Positions 16,461 through 25,183 of a stretch of DNA of 64,000 nucleotides are shown piece by piece. The stretch lies in NCBI RefSeq assembly GCF_003430825.1, contig NZ_CP024047.1, positions 2,480,001 through 2,544,000 of the forward strand, read 5' to 3'. A model generated the notes under the pieces. That model did no database searches, had not been told where the DNA came from, and saw only the letters and a program-made list of their open reading frames with translations. The DNA is from Natrarchaeobaculum sulfurireducens. GTDB taxonomy: Archaea > Halobacteriota > Halobacteria > Halobacteriales > Natrialbaceae. Made by a program: the position numbers and the translations under genes. Within the stretch, counting starts at the first letter, position 1; every line of letters begins with the position of its first letter.

Positions 16461-18257
16461 CTACTCCGCTGAGCGTCCTCGACCGACAGCTCGTTCGGTC
16501 CCGAAACTAACGTAGCGATAACCCACCACCGCTGCGAGCAAGAGCGCCACGACGACCGTCACCGAGAGGCCAAACGGCAATGACCACGGATCGTCCTCCC
16601 AATCCGCCTCGAAGACGTCCGCATAGTACTCGCCAGCCTCAGTCCCGTGAACCGCCAGAAGAACCTCCCGATTGTTCTCGAAGGCGTTCTGGTTCCAGTT
16701 CGCACTGCCGACGATCGCGACCTCCCGATCGACGACGACACCCTTGGCGTGGATTTTCTCGAACCGGTCCGTCTCGTCGACGAGTTCGACTTCGAGCGGG
16801 AGGCCCTCCGTGGCCGCGGTTCGCTCGAGGTCGTCCCGGAGCGCCGCGTTCTCGTCCTCGTGGTACCAGGTTGAATCGAGCAAGATCCGGACGTCGACGC
16901 CACGACGGGCCGCCGCGACGGTCTCCTCGAGGACGGTCGCGTCGGCCGCGATACTCGCTTGTTTGATCAGGATCTCGTCGTCAGCACCGCCGAGAAGCTC
17001 CAGGGTCGCCGCTTCGGCGTTGTCCGGCGCGAGAAGGAGGTCGACGGCGTCTGCGTTGACCGCCGTCGCGTCGTGGTCGGTCGGAAACGTGCGGGTCCGA
17101 TCGTCCGCCGCGTCGTCTCCCTCGACGAAGGTGGCGTTCGCTCGGAACGCCGCTCCGGGCTCGGTGTCCCGGCCCTCGAAATCAGCCCAGAAGACCGCCT
17201 CGAGGTCCGCCGCGAGGTCGGCGTCGACGACGCGAACACCCCAGCCGCGACTCGACTCGCCGCCGACGCCGCTTGGATTCCAGTTCTCGCTCGTCACCAG
17301 CACCCGATCGTCGGCGACGGCGTACTTGGGGTGGTGATACCGGTAACGAGCGCCTTCACCGCCGATAGCTCTGACGTCGACGCCGCCAGCGTCGAGCATT
17401 TCGAGGACGGGTTCGCTCGCAGCGGGTGTGCCGCCGACGGGACCCGACTCGACGAGCACCGCCACGTCGACCCCGCGATCGACCGCGTCGACGAGATCTC
17501 GAGCGACGGCGTCGGAGCTGATCGTGTAGCCAGCGAGAAGAATACGCTCGTCGGCCGCCTGGAGCGTCTCCCGTGGCACCTCGGGCGAATCGGGGAGAAC
17601 GAACGTGGTCGCCTCATCGACGGCGGTGCTCGAGACGGGGAGGCAGGTCGCATCTCGAGGATGCCACTTCCCCTGGCCGTCCCGTTCAGCCCCGGCCACA
17701 TCGTCCAGCGCACTGGCTGCGTCTTCGGTCTCGCTCGCGCCGTCAGGATCGATCCGGTGCCAGCGTTCGGCGAGCGGCGCTCGCTCGTATGAGACGGCGT
17801 CGACCGGCTCGTCACCATCCCGGAGTTCGAGGTCGTCACCGTCGACGGCGAGCCGGATACTCCCCTCGAGCTCGATCACCGGGTCGTCGGTCAGCGTCTC
17901 GGTGACCGTCGCGTCGGTGCTCGCAGCCACACGACCGGAGACGCGCTCGTCCGGAAACCGGGCGGTCGTATGGCCGTCGGTAACGGTCAAGTTCTCGAAC
18001 GTCGTCTCGGGCGGTGTCTCGACGACCAGATACTCGCCGACGTTGTCGTCAATCGTCGGGTTAGGATAGAGTTCGACGATCCGTGGCTCCTCGAGGTCGG
18101 CGGATGCCGTTCGGTCGGCGTGACAGTCGACCGGCGACGATTCCGACTCGATGCCAGCCGTGCCGTCGCCGGCTGCAGCCACGGCCGGAGCAGTTCCGGC
18201 GATCGTGAGCGCACAGAGGACGAGCATGATCGCGACCCTCGCTCGAGGAGACGACAT
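16461..18257 (-). CDS. Secreted, membrane-anchored phospholipase D-like protein with lamin-tail domain
   Basis: A 598-residue protein with a signal peptide (about 6-29) and a C-terminal membrane segment (about 561-583), so the body lies outside the cell. An N-terminal lamin-tail-like beta domain (about 55-175) precedes two PLD half-domains. HKD motif 1: His309, Lys311, Asp316 in HHPKYAVADD; motif 2: His503, Lys505, Asp510 in IHAKGVVVDR; each is followed by the usual S-x-N-W-N block. Both half sites look intact, so phosphodiesterase activity on extracellular DNA or lipid is likely. Lamin-tail plus PLD resembles extracellular nucleases; substrate unproved. Confidence 0.85.
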   Translation of the reverse strand: MSSPRARVAIMLVLCALTIAGTAPAVAAAGDGTAGIESESSPVDCHADRTASADLEEPRIVELYPNPTIDDNVGEYLVVETPPETTFENLTVTDGHTTARFPDERVSGRVAASTDATVTETLTDDPVIELEGSIRLAVDGDDLELRDGDEPVDAVSYERAPLAERWHRIDPDGASETEDAASALDDVAGAERDGQGKWHPRDATCLPVSSTAVDEATTFVLPDSPEVPRETLQAADERILLAGYTISSDAVARDLVDAVDRGVDVAVLVESGPVGGTPAASEPVLEMLDAGGVDVRAIGGEGARYRYHHPKYAVADDRVLVTSENWNPSGVGGESSRGWGVRVVDADLAADLEAVFWADFEGRDTEPGAAFRANATFVEGDDAADDRTRTFPTDHDATAVNADAVDLLLAPDNAEAATLELLGGADDEILIKQASIAADATVLEETVAAARRGVDVRILLDSTWYHEDENAALRDDLERTAATEGLPLEVELVDETDRFEKIHAKGVVVDREVAIVGSANWNQNAFENNREVLLAVHGTEAGEYYADVFEADWEDDPWSLPFGLSVTVVVALLLAAVVGYRYVSFGTERAVGRGRSAE

Positions 18258-18280
18258 CGGTCAGTTTGGTCGCCCAATCG

Positions 18281-18289
18281 TATTTAAAA
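18281..18289 (-). promoter_or_regulatory. TATA box of the phospholipase D-like gene
   Basis: The stretch TTTTTAAATA, read on the minus strand, lies 24-32 bases before the ATG at 18257. That spacing fits a haloarchaeal TATA element driving a leaderless transcript, and supports the chosen start. Confidence 0.45.
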
Positions 18290-18634
18290 ACTCGGGGCGC
18301 TGTTGAAATCATCAGCAAACGACAAGAGTTGGCTGCTGACTGTAAAACAGATATACAGCACGGCCTTCCGGTGAAGTTGTGCACGTTCGATGTAGTCGAA
18401 ACGAGTGGGAGAGGATCGCTTTGTCGCTGTTACTCAGCAAACTCTGTCCGAACTCCCGAATCACTGTCAACAGAGGCCTGCTGCATACAGAGCATGGATG
18501 CAGCACGATGACTTTGTTTGCTTCACGTCGAAATCAGTGAAGCACCTGCTGACTACACGTGCGAACTGATCAGCATTTCGAGTGGCGCAAGAGTTTTGTA
18601 TGTCAACAGAGTAGTGGGAATTAGGCGATTCAAA
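18290..18634. other. Low-GC intergenic stretch, possible mobile-element debris
   Basis: About 345 bases without a convincing gene before the AbrB-like antitoxin. Base composition falls clearly below that of the surroundings and continues so through the toxin gene. The left part (18299 onward, GCGCTGTTGAAATCA) resembles the end sequences I associate with IS6-type elements, but no matching second end or transposase is visible. Frames of 64 codons on the minus strand (18312-18506) and 81 on the plus strand are cysteine/arginine-rich, not acidic, and are not called. Confidence 0.3.
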
Positions 18635-18904
18635 ATGGGAAAGTCCGCATTTGAAGCGAACAACGGGGAAGAACTTACACTCACAGTGGACGATAGAGGG
18701 CGGGTAACACTCCCAAAAGAGGTTCGGGACCGATTAGGAATCGAATCAAACGATGAGATTCCTGCAACTCTTGTCGGATCGGTGCTTGAAGTCAACCCCA
18801 AACCAAGTTCGAAATTAGAGACAGCAACAGCCGGTCAGAAGAACTGGGAGAACACGACACCAACTGATGCCGGAGAAACCCTCTTCGGGCCGATGGACCA
18901 GTGA
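18635..18904 (+). CDS. AbrB/SpoVT-type antitoxin (VapB-like)
   Basis: An 89-residue DNA-binding protein with a swapped-hairpin AbrB domain (about 13-55: LTLTVDDRGRVTLPKEVRDRLG). It pairs with the PIN-domain gene that follows, whose GTG start overlaps this stop (GTGA), the arrangement of type II toxin-antitoxin operons. The antitoxin would neutralise the ribonuclease and repress the operon through its AbrB domain. The start at MGKSAF is chosen because translation from the farther upstream ATG adds a non-acidic, non-conserved segment. The lower GC content than adjacent genes suggests acquisition by transfer. Confidence 0.8.
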   Translation: MGKSAFEANNGEELTLTVDDRGRVTLPKEVRDRLGIESNDEIPATLVGSVLEVNPKPSSKLETATAGQKNWENTTPTDAGETLFGPMDQ

Positions 18905-19395
18905 GCGACTATCTGATGACTGATTCTCTCCCTACTGAAGTGACAGTTCTTACTGACGTGAACGTACTAGCAATCGCGCTCACCGATGATCATCCTGCAC
19001 ATGACGATGTGTATCCGTGGGTCCAAAACGCAATTGATGGACCAAACGTCTTGCTCGTGTTTGATTATTATCCGTTGCGAGCACAGTATCTGATGACGAG
19101 CAATTTTGGAGTAGACGCAGTTGATGCTCGGAATGCTATCCAATCACTTGTTCGTAGCCCTGCACGAATCGTCAGTGCTACCGAGACAACGCTGCTCGAG
19201 GCGTACGAGATCAGCGCTGACAAAAACCACGACGTGTACGATTCGTTCATCCTCGCGCTTGCACGAGCATATGACGCCGATTACTTGATTACAACCGACG
19301 GCGATTTCGACGATCTTTGTAACGACGAAGATGTGAAATACGTCAATCCAATTCCAACTGAGACACGTGAGAAATTAACCCTAATTGATGGATAG
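18901..19395 (+). CDS. PIN-domain ribonuclease toxin (VapC-like)
   Basis: A 164-residue PIN-domain protein. Acidic residues expected at the metal site are visible: Asp19 in LTDVNVLA, Asp114 in HDVYDSFILALA and Asp133/Asp135 in TTDGDFDDL; the usual second acidic residue after the first helix is less clear. PIN toxins cleave RNA, often tRNA or rRNA, and are held in check by the cognate antitoxin. The start is the GTG overlapping the antitoxin stop; an ATG five codons later would also serve. Codon use is AT-richer than in the flanking genes. Confidence 0.82.
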   Translation: MSDYLMTDSLPTEVTVLTDVNVLAIALTDDHPAHDDVYPWVQNAIDGPNVLLVFDYYPLRAQYLMTSNFGVDAVDARNAIQSLVRSPARIVSATETTLLEAYEISADKNHDVYDSFILALARAYDADYLITTDGDFDDLCNDEDVKYVNPIPTETREKLTLIDG

Positions 19396-19610
19396 TATGG
19401 TCTATGATGCATATGCGGCCTGTACTGAGCGTTCGACTCTTCGCGCAGATCGCGCTCTATCGAGTGCCACATTTGCGCTGTGGGTTCAGCACGGGCGCTG
19501 AATCCTATCACTCAGTAATGAGTTTGACAGAGACGAAACCGGATAGCTCCTCCGCGACGTGTGGGCGCCAGCAACTGGACGAAAAACTGAACCCGAACTC
19601 GTAACCCGAC

Positions 19611-20990
19611 TCAGGCTGCCGGCTCGAGGTCGACTTTCTGCGCTTCGACCTGGACGAGGTAGGCGCGGTCGGCGTCGTAGTCGGCGACGATCTCGAGGGC
19701 GTCCTGGGTTCCGATCTGGTTGAGCGCCCAGGCGGCGCTCGCCCGAACTCGATCTTCCTCGTCGTCCGCCAGGACGTCAGCCAGCGGCTCGATAACGCGG
19801 GTGTCACCGATCAGTCCGAGCGCGCGGGCCGCCCAGCTACGGACGTCCGGATCGTCGGCGACGAGCTGGTTCGCGATGGGCTGGACGGCGTCTTCGGCCC
19901 CGATTTCGCCCAGCGCCCGGAACGCCGGTTTCTGGAGGTCGCGGTTGGAGTCGACGTAATCGAGCAGCGTCTCGACGACCTCGTCGTCTGCGACGCCGAT
20001 CTTCCCGAGGATGCTCATCGCCGCCGTGTCGCGACGACCCGCTTTCTGGAGCATGGGATCGATCGCCTCCTCGGGGCCCATCCGTTCGAGCGCCTCGAGG
20101 CAGTGTTCTTCCATGAAGTCGGAGCCGAGGCTCTCGTAAGCCAGCAGGATCTGCTCGACGTTACCTCGCTTTTCGTGGACTTTGATGGCGTGCCACTCCG
20201 GTGGGAAGTCTTTGACGTGGTCGAGGACATCGTAAAAGCCCTCGCGACGGAGCTGTTCGCGCACCTCGAGGTCCGTCCACTCGGTCGCATCGTCGACGTC
20301 GGACTCGAAGTCGTCGCAGCGTTCGAGCAGCCCGGCGATCGTCTCGGCGTCGTCGTCGGCGTCGAGATCGGCGGCCTCGACGGCGTCGGTGGATTCCTCG
20401 AGCGTCGCCTCGAGTCGCTCGGGGACGTTTCCGTCGATGGGGCCGTCGTCACCGAGTTCCGCGCCGGGAGCGGGCTCGAGGTCGTCCGGGAGGGTGACGT
20501 CGGTTCCGAGCAACTCGTTGAGACCCGCGAGGAAGTCCTCAGTCGCCTCGATCAGCTCCTCGTCGCCCTCGAACGTCCACCGAGTTCCCGTGATCGTCCC
20601 GCTGACGCCGGTGATCTCGCTGACGACGTCCTCGGCGTAGGGACCACGCTGCTCTTCGAGGTCGTCCTCGAGGTCGCCGAGGTCGCTCTCGAGGTCGTCG
20701 TAGGTCTCCTGCAGTTCCTCTTCGGGGGCGGGCTCGTCGTCTTCGTCCTCGTCCTCGTCGTCGGACTCGGGTGGTTCGGGAACCTCGATCGACTCGAGGT
20801 CCGTACGGACGGTCTCGAGGTCACCCTCGACGACGTCCAGGTCGGCTTCGGTGTCGGCCGCCTCGAGGTCGTCTTCGAGGTCGTCGAGGTCGCCACGAAC
20901 CGACTCGAGGTCGGCTTCGATCGACTCGAGATCGACCGATGGCTCGTCGTCGGCCGCGGCTTCGTCACCGTTTGCCTCGTCCTCGCTCAT
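19611..20990 (-). CDS. HEAT-repeat protein with acidic coiled-coil N-terminus
   Basis: 459 residues. The first 120 or so are a very acidic heptad-like stretch (repeated LEx-D-L-x-DLE units), broken by a DEDEDEDDEP linker, and likely form a coiled coil. Residues about 235-450 contain at least five HEAT/PBS-lyase-type repeats (for example ALGEIGAEDAVQPIANQL and ALGLIGDTRVIEPLADVL). HEAT arrays are protein-interaction scaffolds; no catalytic residues are evident. No neighbour suggests a pathway. It is preceded by a low-GC tail of the toxin-antitoxin island (19396-19610), in which nothing is called. Confidence 0.8.
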   Translation of the reverse strand: MSEDEANGDEAAADDEPSVDLESIEADLESVRGDLDDLEDDLEAADTEADLDVVEGDLETVRTDLESIEVPEPPESDDEDEDEDDEPAPEEELQETYDDLESDLGDLEDDLEEQRGPYAEDVVSEITGVSGTITGTRWTFEGDEELIEATEDFLAGLNELLGTDVTLPDDLEPAPGAELGDDGPIDGNVPERLEATLEESTDAVEAADLDADDDAETIAGLLERCDDFESDVDDATEWTDLEVREQLRREGFYDVLDHVKDFPPEWHAIKVHEKRGNVEQILLAYESLGSDFMEEHCLEALERMGPEEAIDPMLQKAGRRDTAAMSILGKIGVADDEVVETLLDYVDSNRDLQKPAFRALGEIGAEDAVQPIANQLVADDPDVRSWAARALGLIGDTRVIEPLADVLADDEEDRVRASAAWALNQIGTQDALEIVADYDADRAYLVQVEAQKVDLEPAA

Positions 20991-21168
20991 GCTACCACCC
21001 TCGCCGGGGGACGACGCCGACGCGTGACTACGTACATACCAGACGGTGCGTTCAGGACCGCCCTAAGCGTTTCCATGCAGCGTCGCTTTCGGTGCGCTTC
21101 TCGAGGGCGATTTTCGGCAGTCCTTCTCGGGGGAGTCGGTCACAGACCTGCTCGAGAGGTGATCGGTC

Positions 21169-21894
21169 TCAGGCGTTCTCGGGGGCATCTGTCGGCGCCG
21201 AGGATGGCACTGACCGCCAGTAGAACCAGGGAGAGAGCGTCATATACGCGAGTCCGAGGACCAACAGGGCGAACGGGAACGACCGGTTGGCGAACCCAGG
21301 GACGAGGATCGCCAGCACGTGAACGACGCCCATGATTCCGGCGTCTCGAACCAGCAGGTCGGGATACCGAATCCGCGAGACCATGAGATAACAGAACGCC
21401 GCCGTGATCGCGAGGACGAGCCACGGCCCGGCGACGCCTGCAAGGATCGCAGCGCCGAGAATCGTTGCCGCGAGCGTCGTCTGGACGCCCTCGGTATACT
21501 CGTCTACGGTGTCGTAGGCGGTGTAGAGTCCAAGCCGGGTGACGGCCATCGCGACGAACAGCGCACAGACCGCCGTCACGAGCAGGAGTTCGGCCGTGAC
21601 GGTCTCGAATCCGATCCCGAGACCATCGCTAACGACGACGAATGCGAGGACGGCTGGAGCGACGGCGAACGAGGCGACGTCGGCGAGCGAATCGAGGTAC
21701 GGACCGGCCTCGGTCCCGCCGTACTGGCGCGCGAGGATCCCGTCCAGCCCGTCTGCGACCGCTGCCAGCAGGATCAGGCGGGCAGCGAGGTCGATGTCGA
21801 CGAACGCGACGACGCAGGCGACGAATCCCAGGGCAGCGTTGGCGACCGTCACCGCGTCGGCGACGCCGAGTCGACCGACGAACCGCGGAAGCAT
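21169..21894 (-). CDS. pssA: CDP-alcohol phosphatidyltransferase, probable archaetidylserine synthase
   Basis: A 241-residue integral membrane enzyme of the CDP-alcohol phosphotransferase family. The catalytic motif is intact: D-G-x-x-D-G-x-x-A-R in ADGLDGILARQ, then G-x3-D-x3-D in GPYLDSLADV. Six or so membrane segments are visible. It would transfer serine onto CDP-archaeol to make archaetidylserine. The haloarchaeal form is the PssA implicated, with PssD, in lipid anchoring of PGF-CTERM proteins in Haloferax volcanii. The start at MLPRFVG is preferred; an upstream extension of 25 residues lacks membrane character. A PGF-CTERM-like protein is encoded at the left of the window. Confidence 0.8.
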   Translation of the reverse strand: MLPRFVGRLGVADAVTVANAALGFVACVVAFVDIDLAARLILLAAVADGLDGILARQYGGTEAGPYLDSLADVASFAVAPAVLAFVVVSDGLGIGFETVTAELLLVTAVCALFVAMAVTRLGLYTAYDTVDEYTEGVQTTLAATILGAAILAGVAGPWLVLAITAAFCYLMVSRIRYPDLLVRDAGIMGVVHVLAILVPGFANRSFPFALLVLGLAYMTLSPWFYWRSVPSSAPTDAPENA

Positions 21895-22059
21895 GTTCGC
21901 GGATTCGGCGTGCGGGTGCCTTACGTGTTTTCGTTTCGTGGTCTGTCCGCGACCAAAATCGACTTCCACAGGGCGTTCCGACCTACCGAGAACGATCGCA
22001 CCCGATTTATTCGAGAACGAACCGGGGCCGTTATACCGTGACTTCCCTAAGGACCGCGT

Positions 22060-22503
22060 ATGAACCGGCGCGTCTACCTCGCCGCCGTCGGGAGTGGGGC
22101 CACCGCAGGGCTGGCCGGCTGTACGTCAGTTCTCAGTGTCTTTGGTGACGACGACGAATTCTGTAGCGGCGACGACTGCGACATCGGGATGACCAGAAAC
22201 GAGTTCGTCCCCAGAGAGTACGAGACGACCGTGGGCGAAACCGTCGTCTGGAAGAACACGAGCGGTGCCGACCACACCGTAACGGCCCTCGAGAATCAAA
22301 TTCCAGACGACGCCGAGTACTTCGCGAGCGGGGACTACGAGGACGAAGACACCGCCATCGAAGCCTGGCACGACTACCGTGGTGGCCGACTGGGGACGCG
22401 CGAAACCTACGCCCATACGTTCGAAGTCCCTGGCACCTACCACTACATCTGTGAACCCCACGTGAAAGCCGACATGGTCGGAACGGTCGTCGTCACGGAG
22501 TGA
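22060..22503 (+). CDS. Halocyanin-like blue copper lipoprotein
   Basis: A 147-residue exported cupredoxin. The N-terminus has a Tat-like twin arginine (MNRRVYL) and a lipobox LAGC with Cys21, so the mature protein is probably lipid-anchored outside the membrane. Type I copper ligands are visible: His72 in GADHTVT, Cys131, His134 and Met139 in YICEPHVKADM. It would carry electrons between membrane complexes, as halocyanins do. It stands alone; an oligo-T tract follows 12 bases after the stop. Confidence 0.9.
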   Translation: MNRRVYLAAVGSGATAGLAGCTSVLSVFGDDDEFCSGDDCDIGMTRNEFVPREYETTVGETVVWKNTSGADHTVTALENQIPDDAEYFASGDYEDEDTAIEAWHDYRGGRLGTRETYAHTFEVPGTYHYICEPHVKADMVGTVVVTE

Positions 22504-22514
22504 CCCGCACAAGT

Positions 22515-22520
22515 CTTTTT
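22515..22520 (+). terminator. Oligo-T terminator after halocyanin gene
   Basis: CTTTTT in a GC-rich context shortly after the halocyanin stop, compatible with archaeal oligo-T termination. Confidence 0.35.
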
Positions 22521-22719
22521 CGGATTTGACCGCCGAGGGGCGATTCGAGCGCCCAGCTACCGAGTTTCTCCACTGCGAACCCCACGCTATCCACCAGACG
22601 TGATGGGATCGTCCCCGATCAGCTGAAGATGATCATGAAGTCGACGACGAACGTCTTCTCGCACTATCAAACCCGTAGCAGCCGCGTGCCGATTGGCAAT
22701 CACAGTCGACCTCGAGACG

Positions 22720-23364
22720 TTACAGATAGGTCGCGATCGCGTCGATGAGTTTGCGCTCGGCGCGTCGGAGGTGGTCTTCGGCGGTTCGACGCTCGACACC
22801 GACGTGGTCAGCGATGTCGGCGGTCGAAATCTCGCGGGGGATCTCGTAGTAGCCACCCGCGATCGCGAGTTCGATCGTCTCCCGCTGACGGGCGGTGAGT
22901 TCGGGAACGAGCCCGCCGGGGTCGAGCAGCGGACGGTCGCTTGCCACCGTCTCGACGGTTCGTTTCGACTCGACCTCGACGGTGTAGCCGTCCGCGACGA
23001 GGTCGCGATAGACGTCACGAAGGGCGTCCGACTGGAGCGCCAGCAGCCGACAGATACGGTTGCCGTCAGCGTACCGCAGCGGCGAAAGGAGCAGACAGCC
23101 GTGGCGGCCGACGTAGCGCTCGAGGTTGTCCGGGCGCTCGCTCGCGAGACAGGTCTCGGTGATGGCGACGTGTTCCTCACCGGCGACGATGCGATCGGCG
23201 ATGCCGACGGCCGCAGCGACGTCTGCGAGCGCTTCGTCCGCGTCGCCCCCAACTGCGCGCACGAGATCACAGTGGTCGGTACACCAGAGGTCAACCCGCA
23301 CGTCGCGACCGGCGGTCGGTATCGGCGACGATGGCTCGTCGACGCGGAAGATCGCCTCGTACAT
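22720..23364 (-). CDS. HTH_10 (Bat-like) regulator, probable regulator of histidine utilisation
   Basis: A 214-residue regulator: N-terminal sensor-like domain (about 1-150) and C-terminal HTH_10 domain (about 162-212: [21 protein letters not shown], read across two pieces, then [20 protein letters not shown]). It diverges from hutU, and the two starts are separated by 85 bases with a shared TATA-like element, so control of hutUGIH is the simplest reading. The start MYEAIFRV is preferred to an ATG 16 codons upstream because the TATA element would otherwise fall inside the coding sequence. Confidence 0.82.
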   Translation of the reverse strand: MYEAIFRVDEPSSPIPTAGRDVRVDLWCTDHCDLVRAVGGDADEALADVAAAVGIADRIVAGEEHVAITETCLASERPDNLERYVGRHGCLLLSPLRYADGNRICRLLALQSDALRDVYRDLVADGYTVEVESKRTVETVASDRPLLDPGGLVPELTARQRETIELAIAGGYYEIPREISTADIADHVGVERRTAEDHLRRAERKLIDAIATYL

Positions 23365-23385
23365 AGCCGACGTATTGCCCCAAGT

Positions 23386-23397
23386 GTATATAAATAC
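23386..23397. promoter_or_regulatory. Shared, near-symmetrical TATA element between hut regulator and hutU
   Basis: GTATATAAATAC reads almost the same on both strands. On the minus strand its centre is 27 bases before the regulator ATG, the spacing of a leaderless haloarchaeal promoter. On the plus strand it would start hutU transcripts near 23418, giving a leader of about 30 bases. One element may therefore serve both directions. Confidence 0.5.
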
Positions 23398-23449
23398 CAC
23401 TCCGTATGGCAACTCGGAGCTTTCCTGCCGTGCGATCGTATTCCACTGT

Positions 23450-25183
23450 ATGAGCGAGCACCGAGAGCCGCCCCGCGGATCACCGAGCGAGCAGTGGCGA
23501 ACCTACCAGGGTGCGCCGACTGGTACCGACCTCGAGTGTAAGGGATGGCGCCAGGAAGCTGCGTTCCGGATGTTGAACAACAACCTCGATCCCGAGGTCG
23601 CCGAAGACCCCGAAAATCTCGTCGTCTACGGTGGAACGGGGCGGGCGGCTCGCTCGTGGGACGCCTACGACGCCATACTGGACGAGTTGCGCGAACTGGG
23701 TGACGAGGAGACGCTGCTCGTCCAGTCGGGAAAGCCTGTCGGGCGGTTCCAGACGCACGAGCGAGCACCGCGGGTGCTGATCGCGAACTCGAACCTCGTC
23801 GGACAGTGGGACGACTGGGAACAGTTCCACGAACTCGAGGCGAAGGGCCTGATCATGTACGGGCAGATGACCGCCGGCTCGTGGGCCTACATCGGCACGC
23901 AGGGGATCATCCAGGGCACCTACGAAACCCTGGCTGAGGTCGGCCGCCAGCACTTCCCCGAACAGGAGGGGCTCCGCGGGACCATCACGGTTACGGCCGG
24001 ACTCGGCGGGATGAGCGGGGCTCAGCCGCTTGCCGTCACGATGAACGAGGGCGTCTGTATTGCCGCCGAGGTCGACGAAGAGCGCATCGACCGACGTCTC
24101 GAGACGGGCTACTGTATGGAGAAAACCGACGCCGTCGACGAGGCTATCGCCATGGCCGAGGAGGCTGCACGCGAGGGCGAACCGCGTTCGATTGCCGTCC
24201 ACGTGAACGCCGCCAAGCTGTTCGACGCCATGCGCGACCGGGGGTTCGTCCCCGACGTTGTCACCGACCAGACGGCCGCCCACGACGAACTCGAGGGGTA
24301 CTATCCCGCGGGCTACACCGTCGCCGAAGCCGACGCCCTGCGCGAGGACGACCCCGAGGCGTACGTCGAGGAGAGCCTGGATACCATGCGTCGCCACGTC
24401 GAGGGCATCCTCGCGATGCAGGACGCCGGCGCGGTCGCCTTCGAGTACGGCAACAACATCCGCGGGCAGGTGAACGCACACCGCAACCTCGAGGACGCGT
24501 TCGACTTCCCCGGGTTCGTACCGGCGTACGTCCGGCCGCTGTTCTGTCGCGGCAAGGGACCGTTCCGCTGGGTCGCTCTCTCCGGCGACGAGGCGGACAT
24601 CCACCGCACCGACGAGGCGATCAGGGAACTGTTTCCCGAGAAAGCGCACCTCCATCGCTGGATCGACCTCGCACAGGAGCGCGTCCAGTTCCAGGGGCTG
24701 CCAAGCCGGGTCTGCTGGCTCGGCTACCAGGCCGGTGACGATCCGGACGGGCTCACCGAGCGCGCCCGATTCGCCTTGCGGATCAACGACCTCGTCGCCG
24801 AGGGCGATATTTCGGCGCCGATCGTGGTTACGCGCGACCACCTCGACGCCGGCAGCGTCGCAAGCCCAAACCGCGAGACAGAGGCGATGAAAGACGGCTC
24901 CGACGCGATCGCCGATTGGCCGATCCTGAATGCCTTAGTGAACTGTGCGGCAGGTGCAGACATCGTCAGCGTCCACGACGGCGGCGGCGTCGGCATCGGC
25001 AACTCGATTCACACGAACAACCACGTCGTCCTCGACGGCACCGAGTTGGCCGCCGAGAAGGCCAGACGGGTGTTCACGACCGACCCCGGAATGGGCGTCC
25101 TGCGCCATGCCGACGCTGGCTACGAAGACGCCCTCGAGGAAGCCGCCCAGTCGGACGTCCACGTGCCGATGGAGGACCAATGA
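23450..25183 (+). CDS. hutU: Urocanate hydratase
   Basis: A 577-residue NAD-dependent urocanase, the second step of histidine breakdown (urocanate to 4-imidazolone-5-propionate). Visible features: the N-terminal block [19 protein letters not shown], the glycine-rich NAD-binding region [18 protein letters not shown] (around 185-205), and the active-site signature [13 protein letters not shown] with Cys422. The start at MSEHREPP follows the shared TATA element; upstream sequence in the same frame overlaps the divergent regulator. Its stop overlaps the hutG start (ATGA). Confidence 0.95.
   Translation: MSEHREPPRGSPSEQWRTYQGAPTGTDLECKGWRQEAAFRMLNNNLDPEVAEDPENLVVYGGTGRAARSWDAYDAILDELRELGDEETLLVQSGKPVGRFQTHERAPRVLIANSNLVGQWDDWEQFHELEAKGLIMYGQMTAGSWAYIGTQGIIQGTYETLAEVGRQHFPEQEGLRGTITVTAGLGGMSGAQPLAVTMNEGVCIAAEVDEERIDRRLETGYCMEKTDAVDEAIAMAEEAAREGEPRSIAVHVNAAKLFDAMRDRGFVPDVVTDQTAAHDELEGYYPAGYTVAEADALREDDPEAYVEESLDTMRRHVEGILAMQDAGAVAFEYGNNIRGQVNAHRNLEDAFDFPGFVPAYVRPLFCRGKGPFRWVALSGDEADIHRTDEAIRELFPEKAHLHRWIDLAQERVQFQGLPSRVCWLGYQAGDDPDGLTERARFALRINDLVAEGDISAPIVVTRDHLDAGSVASPNRETEAMKDGSDAIADWPILNALVNCAAGADIVSVHDGGGVGIGNSIHTNNHVVLDGTELAAEKARRVFTTDPGMGVLRHADAGYEDALEEAAQSDVHVPMEDQ

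Noticed and set aside
19404-19604. 66-codon plus-strand frame after the PIN-domain gene
   Set aside because: Cys/Arg/Ser-rich, not acidic, no start signal; more likely mobile-element debris than a gene.
22587-23768. 393-codon minus-strand frame overlapping the hut regulator and hutU start
   Set aside because: Arg-rich and in a different frame from the clearly recognisable HTH_10 protein.
23480-24841. 453-codon minus-strand frame opposite hutU
   Set aside because: Shadow of urocanase; no recognisable domain.
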